64,000 nt of DNA, from assembly GCA_016719105.1 (NCBI GenBank), contig JADKAQ010000002.1, positions 186,001 through 250,000 of the forward strand, written 5' to 3'. The notes beneath the pieces are model-generated. The model was not told the DNA's origin. It saw only the letters and a program-made list of their open reading frames with translations, and searched no databases. The position numbers were made by a program, and so were the translations under genes. Origin of the DNA: Gemmatimonadota bacterium (GTDB taxonomy: Bacteria; Gemmatimonadota; Gemmatimonadetes; Gemmatimonadales; Gemmatimonadaceae). This document shows positions 34,660-44,140 of this stretch, piece by piece. Each line of letters opens with the position of its first letter. The stretch's first letter is position 1.

Positions 34660-35642
34660 GCCGCGATGCTGCCGGCGGTGGCGCCGACCAGTGCGCGTGA
34701 GGCCACCAACAGGTCGCCTAGTAATGCAGACGCCGTGCGGGCACCACCGGCGCCGGCGCCATACCAGACGAGCGGACCGGCGAGCGCGCTGTGGACCTCG
34801 ACCACGTTGACGACATTCTCGGCGCGGGCCAGGACGTCATGCGGGTGCAGGATCTTGGGTTCGACTCGCAGGTGCAACGTGTCGTCTGCCCATGCCTCGG
34901 CGACCAGGCGAACGCGGCTCCCGTGCTCGCGCGCCACACGCACCACGTCGACGATGTTGCCGTTGATTCCCTTGGTGTCGACGTCGTGCACCGTGATCGG
35001 TCGACGCCAGGCGAGCGTCGCGAGGATGGCGAGCTTCGCCGCGGCGTCACGCCCGCTGAGATCGGCCTCGGCATCGGCCTCGGCGTAGCCGTGCTCCTGC
35101 GCGAGGAGGAGGGCATCGCGGAAGCGTGCGCCGCGTTCGATCTGCGTGAGGATGTAGGTCGTGGTTCCGTTCAGGACGCCGCGCACGTTGTGGATCTCCT
35201 CACCGTCCAGCGAATCGCGCAGCGCCCGGACGATCGGGAGGGCGGCGGCGACGGCGGCCTCGCAGTGCAGGAGCGGATGCCGATCGGCGAGCGCTTGCAG
35301 CAGCACGCGATCGCCGGCAATGGCCTGTTTGTTGGCGGAGACCGCAGCGGCACCACGAGCGATGGCGCGGCGCAGCCATGTGGCGGCGTCCGGAGAGCCG
35401 CTGGCCTCGACGACGAGGTCGACCGATGCGTCGTTGGCGAGCGATTCGGCGTCGTCGTGGATGCGCACGCCGGCCAGCGTGCCGCGGTGCCGATCGGGAT
35501 GGCGGACTGCGACCTGGGTGAGCCGCAGGCGCGCGCCGAGGCGTTGCGCGAGGCGTTCCTGGTTGGCGTCGAGGGCGGTGGCGAAGGCGGAGCCAACGGT
35601 GCCGTTGCCAATGAGCCCGACGCGGAGGACGGGTAGTGCCAT
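34656..35642 (-). CDS. hom: Homoserine dehydrogenase
   Basis: The protein has 328 residues from the ATG at 35642, preceded by AAAAGG; a start further upstream would overlap the terminator. It reduces aspartate semialdehyde to homoserine, the branch point to threonine and methionine. VGLIGNGTVGSAFATAL binds NAD(P), VEASGSPDA and SANKQAIAG are conserved cofactor-site strands, and the block from VRGVLNGTTTYIL to EADLSGRDAAAKLAIL holds the catalytic Asp and Lys. There is no C-terminal ACT domain, so end-product control at the protein level is unlikely; a SAM-II-type riboswitch upstream replaces it. Confidence 0.93.
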   Translation of the reverse strand: MALPVLRVGLIGNGTVGSAFATALDANQERLAQRLGARLRLTQVAVRHPDRHRGTLAGVRIHDDAESLANDASVDLVVEASGSPDAATWLRRAIARGAAAVSANKQAIAGDRVLLQALADRHPLLHCEAAVAAALPIVRALRDSLDGEEIHNVRGVLNGTTTYILTQIERGARFRDALLLAQEHGYAEADAEADLSGRDAAAKLAILATLAWRRPITVHDVDTKGINGNIVDVVRVAREHGSRVRLVAEAWADDTLHLRVEPKILHPHDVLARAENVVNVVEVHSALAGPLVWYGAGAGGARTASALLGDLLVASRALVGATAGSIAA

Positions 35643-35686
35643 GGTGCCTTTTCTCCCCCACTCGCCGGACTCGCAGTCGGGGACAC

Positions 35687-35717
35687 AAAAAAGGCCCGAC
35701 GGCAAAGCCCCCGGACT
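35687..35717 (-). terminator. Intrinsic terminator of the riboswitch leader
   Basis: On the reverse strand GTCCGGGGGC, loop TTT and GCCGTCGGGC form an imperfect stem followed directly by TTTTTT. It lies between the aptamer and the hom start, as expected for control by premature termination. Confidence 0.75.
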
Positions 35718-35721
35718 GAGT

Positions 35722-35775
35722 GGCTTTTAGCGAATTGTTTTACGTGGCCGCAAGTTGCCTTAAATCGCCACGAGC
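35722..35775 (-). promoter_or_regulatory. SAM-II type riboswitch aptamer
   Basis: The leader read on the reverse strand contains CGTGGC, then GATTTAAGG, CAACTTGCG, GCCACG, and finally AATTCGCTAAAAGCC. CGTGGC and GCCACG form stem P1. GATTTAA in the loop and GCTAAAA downstream are the invariant SAM-II sequence blocks. GGC after GATTTAA can pair with the GCC at the end; known SAM-II aptamers usually show CC/GG at these places, so the change is compensatory and supports the pseudoknot. The aptamer binds S-adenosylmethionine. Placed before hom and a terminator, it should stop expression of the operon when SAM is plentiful. Confidence 0.85.
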
Positions 35776-35790
35776 TTCAGTTGTGACCGC

Positions 35791-35819
35791 ATGCTAAGGC
35801 GCCCGTTTCGGGGGCGCAA
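35791..35819 (-). promoter_or_regulatory. Possible sigma-70 promoter of the hom operon
   Basis: On the reverse strand TTGCGC and TAGCAT stand 17 bases apart, just before the riboswitch. The predicted start near 35784 would put the aptamer at the very 5' end of the mRNA. The spacer also contains a 6-bp hairpin (35799-35817) that could end the VWA gene upstream. Confidence 0.4.
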
Positions 35820-35871
35820 GGGGGGAGTCTCGGCACGGACCGCTGGGACTCAAGCGGGGCAGACGGGAGCG

Positions 35872-37151
35872 CTACGAGACTTTCCGCGTCTTCTTTCGCA
35901 GGAAGTCCATCAGGATGTACTGGCCGAGCGTCATCGTGTTGGTGAAGTAGGCCTTGCCGCGACAGATCGACGAGACGTGCTTCACGAACTCCACGAGGGC
36001 ACGGTCGCGGGCGAGCATGAAGGTGTTGATCACGATCCCGTTGCGCCGGCAGTTGGCCACCTCGCGGATCGTCTCCTGAATCACGTACGCATCCAGCCCC
36101 ATCGAGTTCTTGTAGATCTGCCCGTTAGGCATGGTGAGGGCGCTGGGCTTGCCGTCGGTGATCATGACGATCTGGCGCATGTCCTTCTTTTGCGCCATCA
36201 GGATGCGGCGCGCAAGCTTGAGCCCTTCGGCGGTGTTGGTGTGGTAGGGGCCGACCTGCGCGTGGGCGAGCGTGGCGATGGGGATTTCTTCCGCCGAGTC
36301 GTGGAAGAGGACGACGCGGATCGTGTCGCCGGGGAACTGCGTGCGGATGAGGTGCGTGAGGGCGAGGGCGACCTTCTTGGCGGGGGTGAAGCGGTCCTCG
36401 CCGTAGAGGATCATCGAGTGCGAGCAGTCGAGCATCAGGACGGTCGCGCACGACGAGCGGTACTCGGCCTGCCGCACCATCAGGTCGGGGTAGTCGATAT
36501 CGAGCGGCGATTCGAGCGATCCGGTGCGCGCGAGGGCGTTCTTGAGCGTCTCGTTGACGTCGAGGTTGAGCGTGTCGCCGTACTCGTAGGGCTTGCTCGA
36601 GGCGTCGGCCTCGATGCCGGTGGCGAGGAACGGGGTGTCGTGGCTGCCGACCGACGACTTGCCTAACGACCCCAGGATGTTGCGGAGCGACTTGTAGCCC
36701 AGGAAGTCGATCCCCTTGTCGGTGAGGCGGAAGTTCACGTCGCGCGATGCGGCGCGCGCGAGGCCACCGGGGCCTTCGACCGCCTCGTGCGAGTCCGGCA
36801 CCTCGGGCGGGGCCTCGAGGTTGAGGTAGCCCTGCTCCATGAGGCGCTTGACGATGTCGTCGAGCAGCTTGGCCAGGGAGGCCTGCGCGTCCTCGTCGTC
36901 GTCGCCGGGAGCGCCTTGAGCATCTCCGGGGTGAACTGCCCGCTGTCGATGAGGGCCTGCAGGATGGCCTGCTTGAGGGCGTCGAGCGAGCGGTCGCCGT
37001 CTTCGCCGGTCTCGCCCCAGAACGGGTGGTACTGCTGTCCGCCCGCGAAGCCCGACTGCAGCAGGAAGTCCGACAGCTGCTCGAGCAGCGACTCGAGGTC
37101 GACCGCGTCGGCGGCCTCGGGGGAGAACTTCGTGTAGGTGTGGGACTTCAT
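35872..37151 (-). pseudogene. VWA-domain protein gene with an apparent frameshift
   Basis: The N-terminus (MKSHTYTKFSPEAADAVDL, ATG at 37151 with GAGGTGG ahead) reads in one frame to about 36910, and the rest (GDDDEDAQASLAKLLDDIV onward) continues in another. Joining them needs one extra base near CTCCCGGCGACGACGACG. Both halves look intact, so this is either a recent mutation or a sequencing error. The C-terminal ~200 residues are a von Willebrand A domain with MIDAS motif LDCSHSM, a Thr in HTNTAEG and ITDGKPSAL. Such proteins usually work with a MoxR ATPase; one is encoded at 50099, not adjacent. About 426 residues if joined. Confidence 0.75.
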
Positions 37152-37360
37152 GACCACCTCGCTCGAGACCGGGGGCGCAGACGGGGCTGCGCCAGACATA
37201 CGATACAACACGGGATGCGGCTCCGGCGATCCCTCGAACCCGAGGCGGAACGGGGAATCCGTCACACACGCCGTCGCCGGCGTCCTGGCTGGCCCCGGGC
37301 GTCGACGCAGGGTGAAGGCGACCCGGCGACTATTTGCGGGAGGGCCTGTACTTTACGGCC

Positions 37361-38587
37361 GTGACGACCCCTCGCCGCGCCGTGAATCCGTTCCGGGTGC
37401 TCCTCACCCACGCGAACTTCCGTCGCTTCTGGGTCGGGCAGACGCTGTCGCTCATCGGGACGTGGATGCAGTCGATGGCGCAGGGGTGGCTGGCCCTGGA
37501 GCTGTCGAACAACGCGTTCATCGTCGGGCTCGTCGCGGTGAGCGGGTCGCTCCCGATCCTCCTCTTTTCGCTGCACGCCGGCGTGATGGTGGACCGGCAC
37601 GACAAGCTGCGGTTGGTGAAGATCGCGCAGAGCCTCCTGCTCTTCGAGGCATTGCTGCTCTGGTACTTCACCTGGTCGGGGCACATCAACATCCCGGGGT
37701 TACTGGCGCTCGCGCTGTTCGGCGGGGCGATTGCGAGCATCGAGATTCCGGCGCGTCAGTCGCTGATGATCGACCTGGTGGGGCGTGACGACCTGCGCGA
37801 TGCGATCGCGCTCAACTCGTCCGGCTTCAACCTCGCCCGCATCTTTGGCCCGGCCATCGCGGCGGCGATCATCGCCAAGTTCGGGTTGGCCTGGTGCTTC
37901 GGAGTGAATGCGCTGAGCTATCTCACCGTGCTCATCGGGCTGTCGCGCATCACCCTGCCGCCGCGCGCCGTCGTGGCGGTGACGCTCTCCCCGATGGAGG
38001 GAATTCGCGAGGGGTTGGCGTACGTCGCGGGCAATCGTCGCGTACGCGGGCTCATCGAGGTCATCACCGTCTTCTCCATCCTCGGCAACCCGTACCTGTC
38101 GCTCATGCCGGTGATGGCGCGCGACATGTTGGGACTGCAGGCGGATGGCTACGGTGTCATCCTGTCGGCGGTAGGGATCGGGGGGTTGGCGGGAGCGTTG
38201 GCGCTGGCGGCGTCGGCGCCGCGGTCGCGCGGGCGCCTGCTGGCGAGTTCGTCGTTCGTCTTCGGGGCGCTGCTTTTCGCCCTGTCGTTCGTACGATCGC
38301 CGCACGTGGCGTACGTCCTGTTGCTGTTCATCGGCTTCGTGATGATCGTGAACAACGCGCTGGCCAACACGCTGATGCAGTCCATCGTGCCTGACGAGTT
38401 CCGCGGGCGATTGATGGCGATCTACTCGCTCATCGTGGTCGGGCTGCCGCAGGTGGTGGGGGCGTTCGGCGGCGGGGCGGTGGCGCGCGCCTTCGGCGTC
38501 GACGCGGCGATCGGCGGCGCGGCGCTGCTCATGCTGGCGTACGGCTGGTGGGCGTTTCGCCGATATCCCGACGTGCGGGAACTGTAG
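37361..38587 (+). CDS. MFS transporter
   Basis: The protein has about 408 residues from the GTG at 37361; a TTG at 37334 with a closer fit to the mRNA start is possible. Twelve hydrophobic segments and the motif HAGVMVDRHDKLRL between helices 2 and 3 mark a major facilitator. VPDEFRGRLMAIYSL between the later helices is typical of the enterobactin-exporter (EntS-like) subgroup. It most likely exports a small molecule by proton antiport; the cargo is unknown. The start region is divergent from the VWA gene. Confidence 0.88.
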   Translation: MTTPRRAVNPFRVLLTHANFRRFWVGQTLSLIGTWMQSMAQGWLALELSNNAFIVGLVAVSGSLPILLFSLHAGVMVDRHDKLRLVKIAQSLLLFEALLLWYFTWSGHINIPGLLALALFGGAIASIEIPARQSLMIDLVGRDDLRDAIALNSSGFNLARIFGPAIAAAIIAKFGLAWCFGVNALSYLTVLIGLSRITLPPRAVVAVTLSPMEGIREGLAYVAGNRRVRGLIEVITVFSILGNPYLSLMPVMARDMLGLQADGYGVILSAVGIGGLAGALALAASAPRSRGRLLASSSFVFGALLFALSFVRSPHVAYVLLLFIGFVMIVNNALANTLMQSIVPDEFRGRLMAIYSLIVVGLPQVVGAFGGGAVARAFGVDAAIGGAALLMLAYGWWAFRRYPDVREL

Positions 38588-38671
38588 CGGGCTGAGACGG
38601 CGCCGCCGCCCGCTGGCGGGGGGCGGGGGGAGGAGGCACTTTCGGGCGTCTCCCACTCCTTGAATCGTCCG

Positions 38672-41600
38672 ATGCCCCAGCTCTACTCGCTCGCTCCCGC
38701 GCGCCGGCGCATGGCGCCGCTCGTCCTCGCGCTCAGCCTCGTCGGCGCCGTCGCACCTTCGCTTGCCGCGCAACGCACGCGCCCCACCGTCGCACCGGCG
38801 GGGCCGGCGATCGATTCCGCGGCGTGGGCATCGCTGCGCTGGCGACACATCGGTCCCGAGGGAAACCGCGTGACCTCGGTGGCCGGCGTCGCCGGCGACC
38901 GCACGACGTACTACGCCGGCGCCGCATCGGGCGGACTCTGGAAGACGAGCGACGGCGGCAATAGCTGGCAGCCGGTCTTCGACGACCAGCCGGTGTCGTC
39001 GATCGGGTCGCTCGCCACCGCACCGTCGGACCCGAACGTCGTCTGGGCCGGGACGGGCGAGCCGTTCATCCGCTCGCACATTTCGATCGGGTGGGGCGTG
39101 TGGCGCTCGACCGATGCCGGAAAGTCGTTCACCCGCATGGGGCTGGAGCAGACCGGGCGCATTGCGCGCATCGTGGTGCACCCCACCAATCCCGACCTCG
39201 TCTACGTCGCCTCGTTAGGGCACAGCTACGGGCCGCAGGCCGAGCGCGGGATCTATCGCACGACCGACGGCGGCAAGTCGTGGGAGAAGGTCCTCTTCGT
39301 GAACGACAGCACCGGGGCCTCGGACCTCGTGATGGATCCCAACAACCCGCGGATCCTCTTCGCCGGGATGTGGCAGGTGCAACTCAACACGTGGGGGCGG
39401 TTCTCGGGCGGGGCGGGGAGCGGGATCTGGATGTCGCGCGACGGCGGGACGACGTGGAAGCGCCTGACGGGGAACGGGCTCCCGACGACGCCGATGGGAA
39501 AGATCGGACTGGCGATGTCGAAGGCGAACTCGAGTCGGGTCTACGCGCTCATCGAAGCGGGCGACGGACTTCCCGCGGTCAACGTTGCCGACACCACGAC
39601 ACGCGGACGCCTCTGGCGCTCCGATGATGGCGGGACCACCTGGCAGGTGGTGAGCTACGACCAGCAGGTGGCGGGGCGCACGCACTACTACAACCGCATG
39701 ACGGCGATGCCCGACAACGCCGACGAGGCGTACTTCCTCACCGCCAACTGGGCCAAGACGCTGGACGGCGGGAAGACGATTCTCGATCCACCATTCAAGG
39801 AAGTGCCCGCAGGCGATCACCATGACGTCTGGGTCGACCCGACCAACGGCCACCGCATGATCGTGAGTCACGACGGTGGCGTCTCGATCACCGAGAATCG
39901 CGGCAAGTCGTGGCGGCGCATCCAGCTCCCCATCGCCCAGATGTATCACGTGGCGGTGGACAATCGCATCCCGTACAACGTCTACGGCAACCGGCAGGAT
40001 GGCCCGTCGACGCGCGGCCCGTCCAACAGCAAGATGGGCGACTACGGGATCACGCGTGGCGCCTGGTCGTCGGTGGGCGGCGGAGAGTCCGGGTGGGCCC
40101 AGCCCGACCCGGTCGACACCAACCTGGTCTGGTCGAGTGCCTCCGGCTACGGATCGGTAGGCGGGATCGTATCGCGCTGGGACTTGCGCAGCAACCAGTC
40201 GACGCCGGTCGAGGTGTGGCCGCAGGGGACGATCGGGCACGCGGCCGACGAGGTGAAGTACCGCTTCGTCTGGACCTTCCCGGTCACGATCTCGCCGCAC
40301 GATCACAACAAGCTCTACGTCGGCTCGCAGCACGTGCACGTCACCACCAATGGCGGCCGCTCGTGGCAGGTGATCTCTCCCGATCTCTCGCGCAACGATC
40401 GCGCGCGCATGGTGCGCTCAGGCGGCCTCACCCCGGACAACATCGGCGTCGAGTACTCGGGGGTGGTGTTCGCCATCGCCGAGTCGCCGCGCACGGCGGG
40501 GGTGATCTGGGCGGGGACGAACGACGGCAAGTTGCACCTGACGCGTGACGGCGGCGCCAACTGGACCGACCTCAGCGCCAACCTCCCGGGGGCACCGACG
40601 TGGGGGACGATCTCCAACATCGAGGCATCGCGCTACGACGACGGGACGGCGTGGCTCTCGATCGACGCGCACCAGGCCAACAACCGCGATCCGTTCATCT
40701 ACAAGACGACCGACTTCGGCAAGACCTGGACGCTGCTCGTCAACGGCATCCCCAAGTCGCCGCTCTCCTATGTGCACGTCGTGCGCGAAGACCCGGTGCG
40801 GCGCGGCCTGCTGTACGCCGGGACCGAGAACGGGGTCTATGTCTCGCTCGACGACGGCGCCCGCTGGCAACCGCTCAACAACAACCTGCCGCACGCGCCG
40901 GTCTACTGGATCGAGGTGCAGCCGCACTTCAGCGACCTGGTGATCGCCACGTATGGGCGCGGCTTCTGGATCATGGACGATATCTCGCCGCTGCGTGCCC
41001 TGGCGCCCCAACTCAAGGCGCAGGGAGCGGCGCTCTTCGCGCCACGACCGGCCTATCGCTTCCTCCCGGTCGAGGTCCCGTTCGCCGACTACGACGATCC
41101 GGTCACCGGGACCAATCCTCCGTATGGCGCCGCGCTGAACGTCTGGCTCACGGATGCGGTGAAGGACTCGCTCGTCCTGTCCATCGCCGACGCCAGCGGC
41201 CTGGTGGTGCGGCGGCTGGCCTCGATGGGGAAGCCGGGGGTGAACCGCCTCTGGTGGGACCTGCGCAACGAGCCCACGAAGGAGGCGAAGCTCCGCACGG
41301 AGAACCCGTACGCGCCCGACGTGCGCTATCCGCCGGAAGGTCGCGCCGCGCCGGGCGTGGCACGCTTCAACATGCTCGTGCCACCGGGGCGCTACACGGT
41401 CACGCTCACGGTCGGCGCGCACAGCTCGTCACAGCCGCTCGAGGTGCGCAAGGACCCGGTCTCCGGGGGGAGCGAGGGCGAGATCCGGCAGCAGGTCGAA
41501 CTCGCCCGTGACATCGCCCGCGACATCGACGCGGTGGTGGACATGGTGAACACGCTCGAGATCGTGCGCAGCCAGGCCGCCACGATCAAGGCGTCGTTAG

Positions 41601-41938
41601 GTGACGACAGCACGATGGCTGATGTGCGCGTGCGAGCTGACTCGCTCGACAAGGCGATGCGGGCGGTCGAGGAACTGCTCGTCCAGCTCCGCGTCACCGG
41701 GCGCGGGCAGGACCTGGTCCGCTACCCGTTCCGCCTCAGCGAGCAGCTCATCTATCTCGGCCAGAGCGTGACGTCGTCGGATTTCGCCCCGACCGAACCG
41801 CAGCGTCAGGTGCAGGCCGTGCTCAAGGAGCAGCTGCGTCAGGCGCGCGCGCGTTTCGACGCCGTGATGGCCGGCGACCTCGAGGCGTTCCGCCAGCTCC
41901 TGCGCGCACGCAACGTGAAGAACGCGCTCATCTCCTGA
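38672..41938 (+). CDS. Secreted BNR-repeat (sortilin/VPS10-like) protein
   Basis: The protein has 1088 residues from the ATG at 38672. A signal peptide (PLVLALSLVGAVAPSLAAQ) ends near residue 35. The body is a pair of beta-propellers made of BNR/Asp-box repeats; I count about eight, for example RSTDAGKSF, RTTDGGKSWEK, SRDGGTTWKR, RSDDGGTTWQ, TTNGGRSWQ, TRDGGANWTD, TTDFGKTW and SLDDGARWQ. The last ~270 residues are a FlgD-like segment (RLWWDLRNEP) and a helical tail. Such proteins are common in soil bacteria and are often called glycosyl hydrolases, but catalytic residues are not evident; binding or proteolysis-related roles are also possible. Confidence 0.85.
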   Translation: MPQLYSLAPARRRMAPLVLALSLVGAVAPSLAAQRTRPTVAPAGPAIDSAAWASLRWRHIGPEGNRVTSVAGVAGDRTTYYAGAASGGLWKTSDGGNSWQPVFDDQPVSSIGSLATAPSDPNVVWAGTGEPFIRSHISIGWGVWRSTDAGKSFTRMGLEQTGRIARIVVHPTNPDLVYVASLGHSYGPQAERGIYRTTDGGKSWEKVLFVNDSTGASDLVMDPNNPRILFAGMWQVQLNTWGRFSGGAGSGIWMSRDGGTTWKRLTGNGLPTTPMGKIGLAMSKANSSRVYALIEAGDGLPAVNVADTTTRGRLWRSDDGGTTWQVVSYDQQVAGRTHYYNRMTAMPDNADEAYFLTANWAKTLDGGKTILDPPFKEVPAGDHHDVWVDPTNGHRMIVSHDGGVSITENRGKSWRRIQLPIAQMYHVAVDNRIPYNVYGNRQDGPSTRGPSNSKMGDYGITRGAWSSVGGGESGWAQPDPVDTNLVWSSASGYGSVGGIVSRWDLRSNQSTPVEVWPQGTIGHAADEVKYRFVWTFPVTISPHDHNKLYVGSQHVHVTTNGGRSWQVISPDLSRNDRARMVRSGGLTPDNIGVEYSGVVFAIAESPRTAGVIWAGTNDGKLHLTRDGGANWTDLSANLPGAPTWGTISNIEASRYDDGTAWLSIDAHQANNRDPFIYKTTDFGKTWTLLVNGIPKSPLSYVHVVREDPVRRGLLYAGTENGVYVSLDDGARWQPLNNNLPHAPVYWIEVQPHFSDLVIATYGRGFWIMDDISPLRALAPQLKAQGAALFAPRPAYRFLPVEVPFADYDDPVTGTNPPYGAALNVWLTDAVKDSLVLSIADASGLVVRRLASMGKPGVNRLWWDLRNEPTKEAKLRTENPYAPDVRYPPEGRAAPGVARFNMLVPPGRYTVTLTVGAHSSSQPLEVRKDPVSGGSEGEIRQQVELARDIARDIDAVVDMVNTLEIVRSQAATIKASLGDDSTMADVRVRADSLDKAMRAVEELLVQLRVTGRGQDLVRYPFRLSEQLIYLGQSVTSSDFAPTEPQRQVQAVLKEQLRQARARFDAVMAGDLEAFRQLLRARNVKNALIS

Positions 41939-41962
41939 GCACGCGTGTTCCCTGACGACACG

Positions 41963-41994
41963 AAGGGCCGGCCGCCCGCAGGCGACCGGCCCTT
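41963..41994. terminator. Bidirectional terminator hairpin
   Basis: AAGGGCCGG pairs with CCGGCCCTT around an inner CGCC/GGCG stem. It lies between the BNR protein and the converging CocE-like gene, with TTTGTGT on the forward side. Confidence 0.75.
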
Positions 41995-42019
41995 TGTGTC
42001 TCGTCGTGCCGCGACGCCG

Positions 42020-43984
42020 TTACGACGCTGTCTTCCGCTTCACCACGGTGAGGCTCAGCGAGGTGGGGTACTTCGCCGAGTGATGCACCTTGTTGTGCGC
42101 CACCGGCCCCGACGTCTCGTCGAAGTTCTTCCCGCCGGTGTTCATGTTGCGGTCGAAGCGCGGAAAGTTGGAGCCGGAGACCTCGATGCGCAGGCGGTGC
42201 CCGGCCTCGAAGTAGTTGGAGGTCGTCAACGGACCGAGCTTCACCTTGTACACCTTGTCCTTCTCCATCCACACGACCTTGTCGTACCCCTCGCGATAAC
42301 GCGCGCGCTGGATCGTCTCGTCGAGGTTGTAGGCACGCCCATCGGGATAGACGTCGATCAGCTTGACCGTGAAGTCGGTGTCCTTGACGTCGGTGGAGAC
42401 GTACAGCGTCAGCTCGACGGGGCCACTGACCTCCATCCCTTCCTTCAACGGTTCGGTCGTGTAGACCAGGATGTCGTCGCGCTGCTCCATCTTCTGCTGG
42501 TCGAGCGCTCCGCCCACCACGGCGTTGCCGGTGCAGCACACGTTGCCGCCGTATGACGGGACCGGGTTCATCGGGTCGTAGCTGAAGGCGTCGGGCTTGT
42601 CCACCTTGGGCGGCTTGGTCGTGAGGACGCCGTCGCCCTTGGCGGTGTTGGCATTGCCGCCGCTGGCGAGGAAGTAATTCAACGTCTCGGCGCCCGCCGG
42701 CGGCCAGCTGTCCGCCGTTTGCCACTTGTTCATCCCCATCGTGTAGTAGCGCACCTTGGGGAGCGTGTCGAGGAGGGCGCTCTTCTCGCCCTTGAGGAAG
42801 ATGTCGAACCACCCGAAGGTGAGCGCGTCGTAGTCGAGGCGTGCATCACCGACGCTGCGTTCACCGACGATCGTGTTCTCCGTCGCCCGCTTGTAGGCGC
42901 AGTGCAGCGTTGGCGCGATCACCGCGTACTGCTGGTTGGCGATCTCGGGGCGCGCGGTCTTTCGCACGTGGTTGTACGTCGCAAGGTTGGGCCCCACGGA
43001 CACGTCATACCAGGACATGAACCAGAGTCCCGGGACGTTGATGCGCATGTCATCGTGGAACAACCCGCCGCGATACCAGGCGGAATCGTTCGGCGTGCGC
43101 TTGATCATCGCGCCGCCAGTCGCAATGCCCGGCATCGAGTCGGCGAAGACGCCGCGCGGCCCGTCGACCGCCTTGAGGATGTCCATCGACGGGAGCGTGC
43201 GAAGCCCCTTGCTCCAGTCGACGGGTGGGAGCTGTTGCGCGAGGTCGAACGACTTGGAGAACCGGATGCGCTCTTCCTGCGTGAGGTTGGGTGGCATCAT
43301 CGGGCGGACCTGGTTCTGCTCGCCGTACAGCCAGGCGATGAACAGCATCTGCACGGCGCCACCGCGATACCAGTTGCCCTGCTCGTAGTAGGGCCCGACC
43401 CGCCCGACGCCGGCTCCGAAGCCCTGCGGGATGATCGTCCCCAGCCCCGGCGGTGACTGCGCGGCCACCGCCATCTGCCATTCGGCGGTCGAAGAGCAGC
43501 CAATCAATCCGACCTTTCCATTGGCCCACGACTGCGTGGAGATCCACTGGATGGCGTCATATCCGTCGGTGATCGGCGGGCCGAGGATGTCGTAGTTCCC
43601 TTCGGAGAAGAAGTGGCCGCGTTCGTTCATGACCACGTAGGCGTAGCCGCGCTTCACGGCCTCGAGCTGCTGGCTCATGTCCGACGGCGCGCCCAGCCGC
43701 ACGTCCCACCAGTTGAAGTTGTACGGCGTGCGCACGAAGATCGCCGGTACCTTGCTGCTGGCGCTCTTGGGCCGATAGATGTCGGCCTGCATCTTGAGCC
43801 CGTCGCGCATGACGACCATCACCTTGCGGTCGACGACGGCGATGCGCTGCAGTTCGCTCTCGAGCGAATCGCGACGGGCGCGGAGCTGGAGTTGGTTCGC
43901 TTGCTGCGGGGGCTGGGCCCCCGCCGCGACCGTGGCGAGCAGGAGCGGCGCAACGACGGCGAGCCGAAGGAGAAGGACGCGCAT
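42020..43984 (-). CDS. Secreted CocE/NonD-type (S15) hydrolase
   Basis: The protein has 654 residues from the ATG at 43984, which begins a signal peptide ([24 protein letters not shown]). It is an X-Pro dipeptidyl-peptidase/cocaine-esterase type alpha/beta hydrolase. [16 protein letters not shown] opens the fold, [10 protein letters not shown] and [13 protein letters not shown] are typical, and [14 protein letters not shown] holds the nucleophile region; the Ser is in GCSS rather than the usual GxSYxG. The C-terminal jelly-roll starts near [15 protein letters not shown]. It should hydrolyse esters, amides or peptides outside the cytoplasm. Single gene, terminated downstream. Confidence 0.88.
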   Translation of the reverse strand: MRVLLLRLAVVAPLLLATVAAGAQPPQQANQLQLRARRDSLESELQRIAVVDRKVMVVMRDGLKMQADIYRPKSASSKVPAIFVRTPYNFNWWDVRLGAPSDMSQQLEAVKRGYAYVVMNERGHFFSEGNYDILGPPITDGYDAIQWISTQSWANGKVGLIGCSSTAEWQMAVAAQSPPGLGTIIPQGFGAGVGRVGPYYEQGNWYRGGAVQMLFIAWLYGEQNQVRPMMPPNLTQEERIRFSKSFDLAQQLPPVDWSKGLRTLPSMDILKAVDGPRGVFADSMPGIATGGAMIKRTPNDSAWYRGGLFHDDMRINVPGLWFMSWYDVSVGPNLATYNHVRKTARPEIANQQYAVIAPTLHCAYKRATENTIVGERSVGDARLDYDALTFGWFDIFLKGEKSALLDTLPKVRYYTMGMNKWQTADSWPPAGAETLNYFLASGGNANTAKGDGVLTTKPPKVDKPDAFSYDPMNPVPSYGGNVCCTGNAVVGGALDQQKMEQRDDILVYTTEPLKEGMEVSGPVELTLYVSTDVKDTDFTVKLIDVYPDGRAYNLDETIQRARYREGYDKVVWMEKDKVYKVKLGPLTTSNYFEAGHRLRIEVSGSNFPRFDRNMNTGGKNFDETSGPVAHNKVHHSAKYPTSLSLTVVKRKTAS

Positions 43985-44140
43985 GGACTGTCGGGCGAGT
44001 GGGAGAGGGACGAACCAGGGTGCGCTCAACGCTCATCCGGGCGCGGCGCGCTGCAAGAGGGAAACGTCCGCTCCCCGTATAAGGTTGAGGCAAAGACGGC
44101 CCCGCGCTCGCACGGGCACGCCGAGCTCGGGTGGCGCCCC

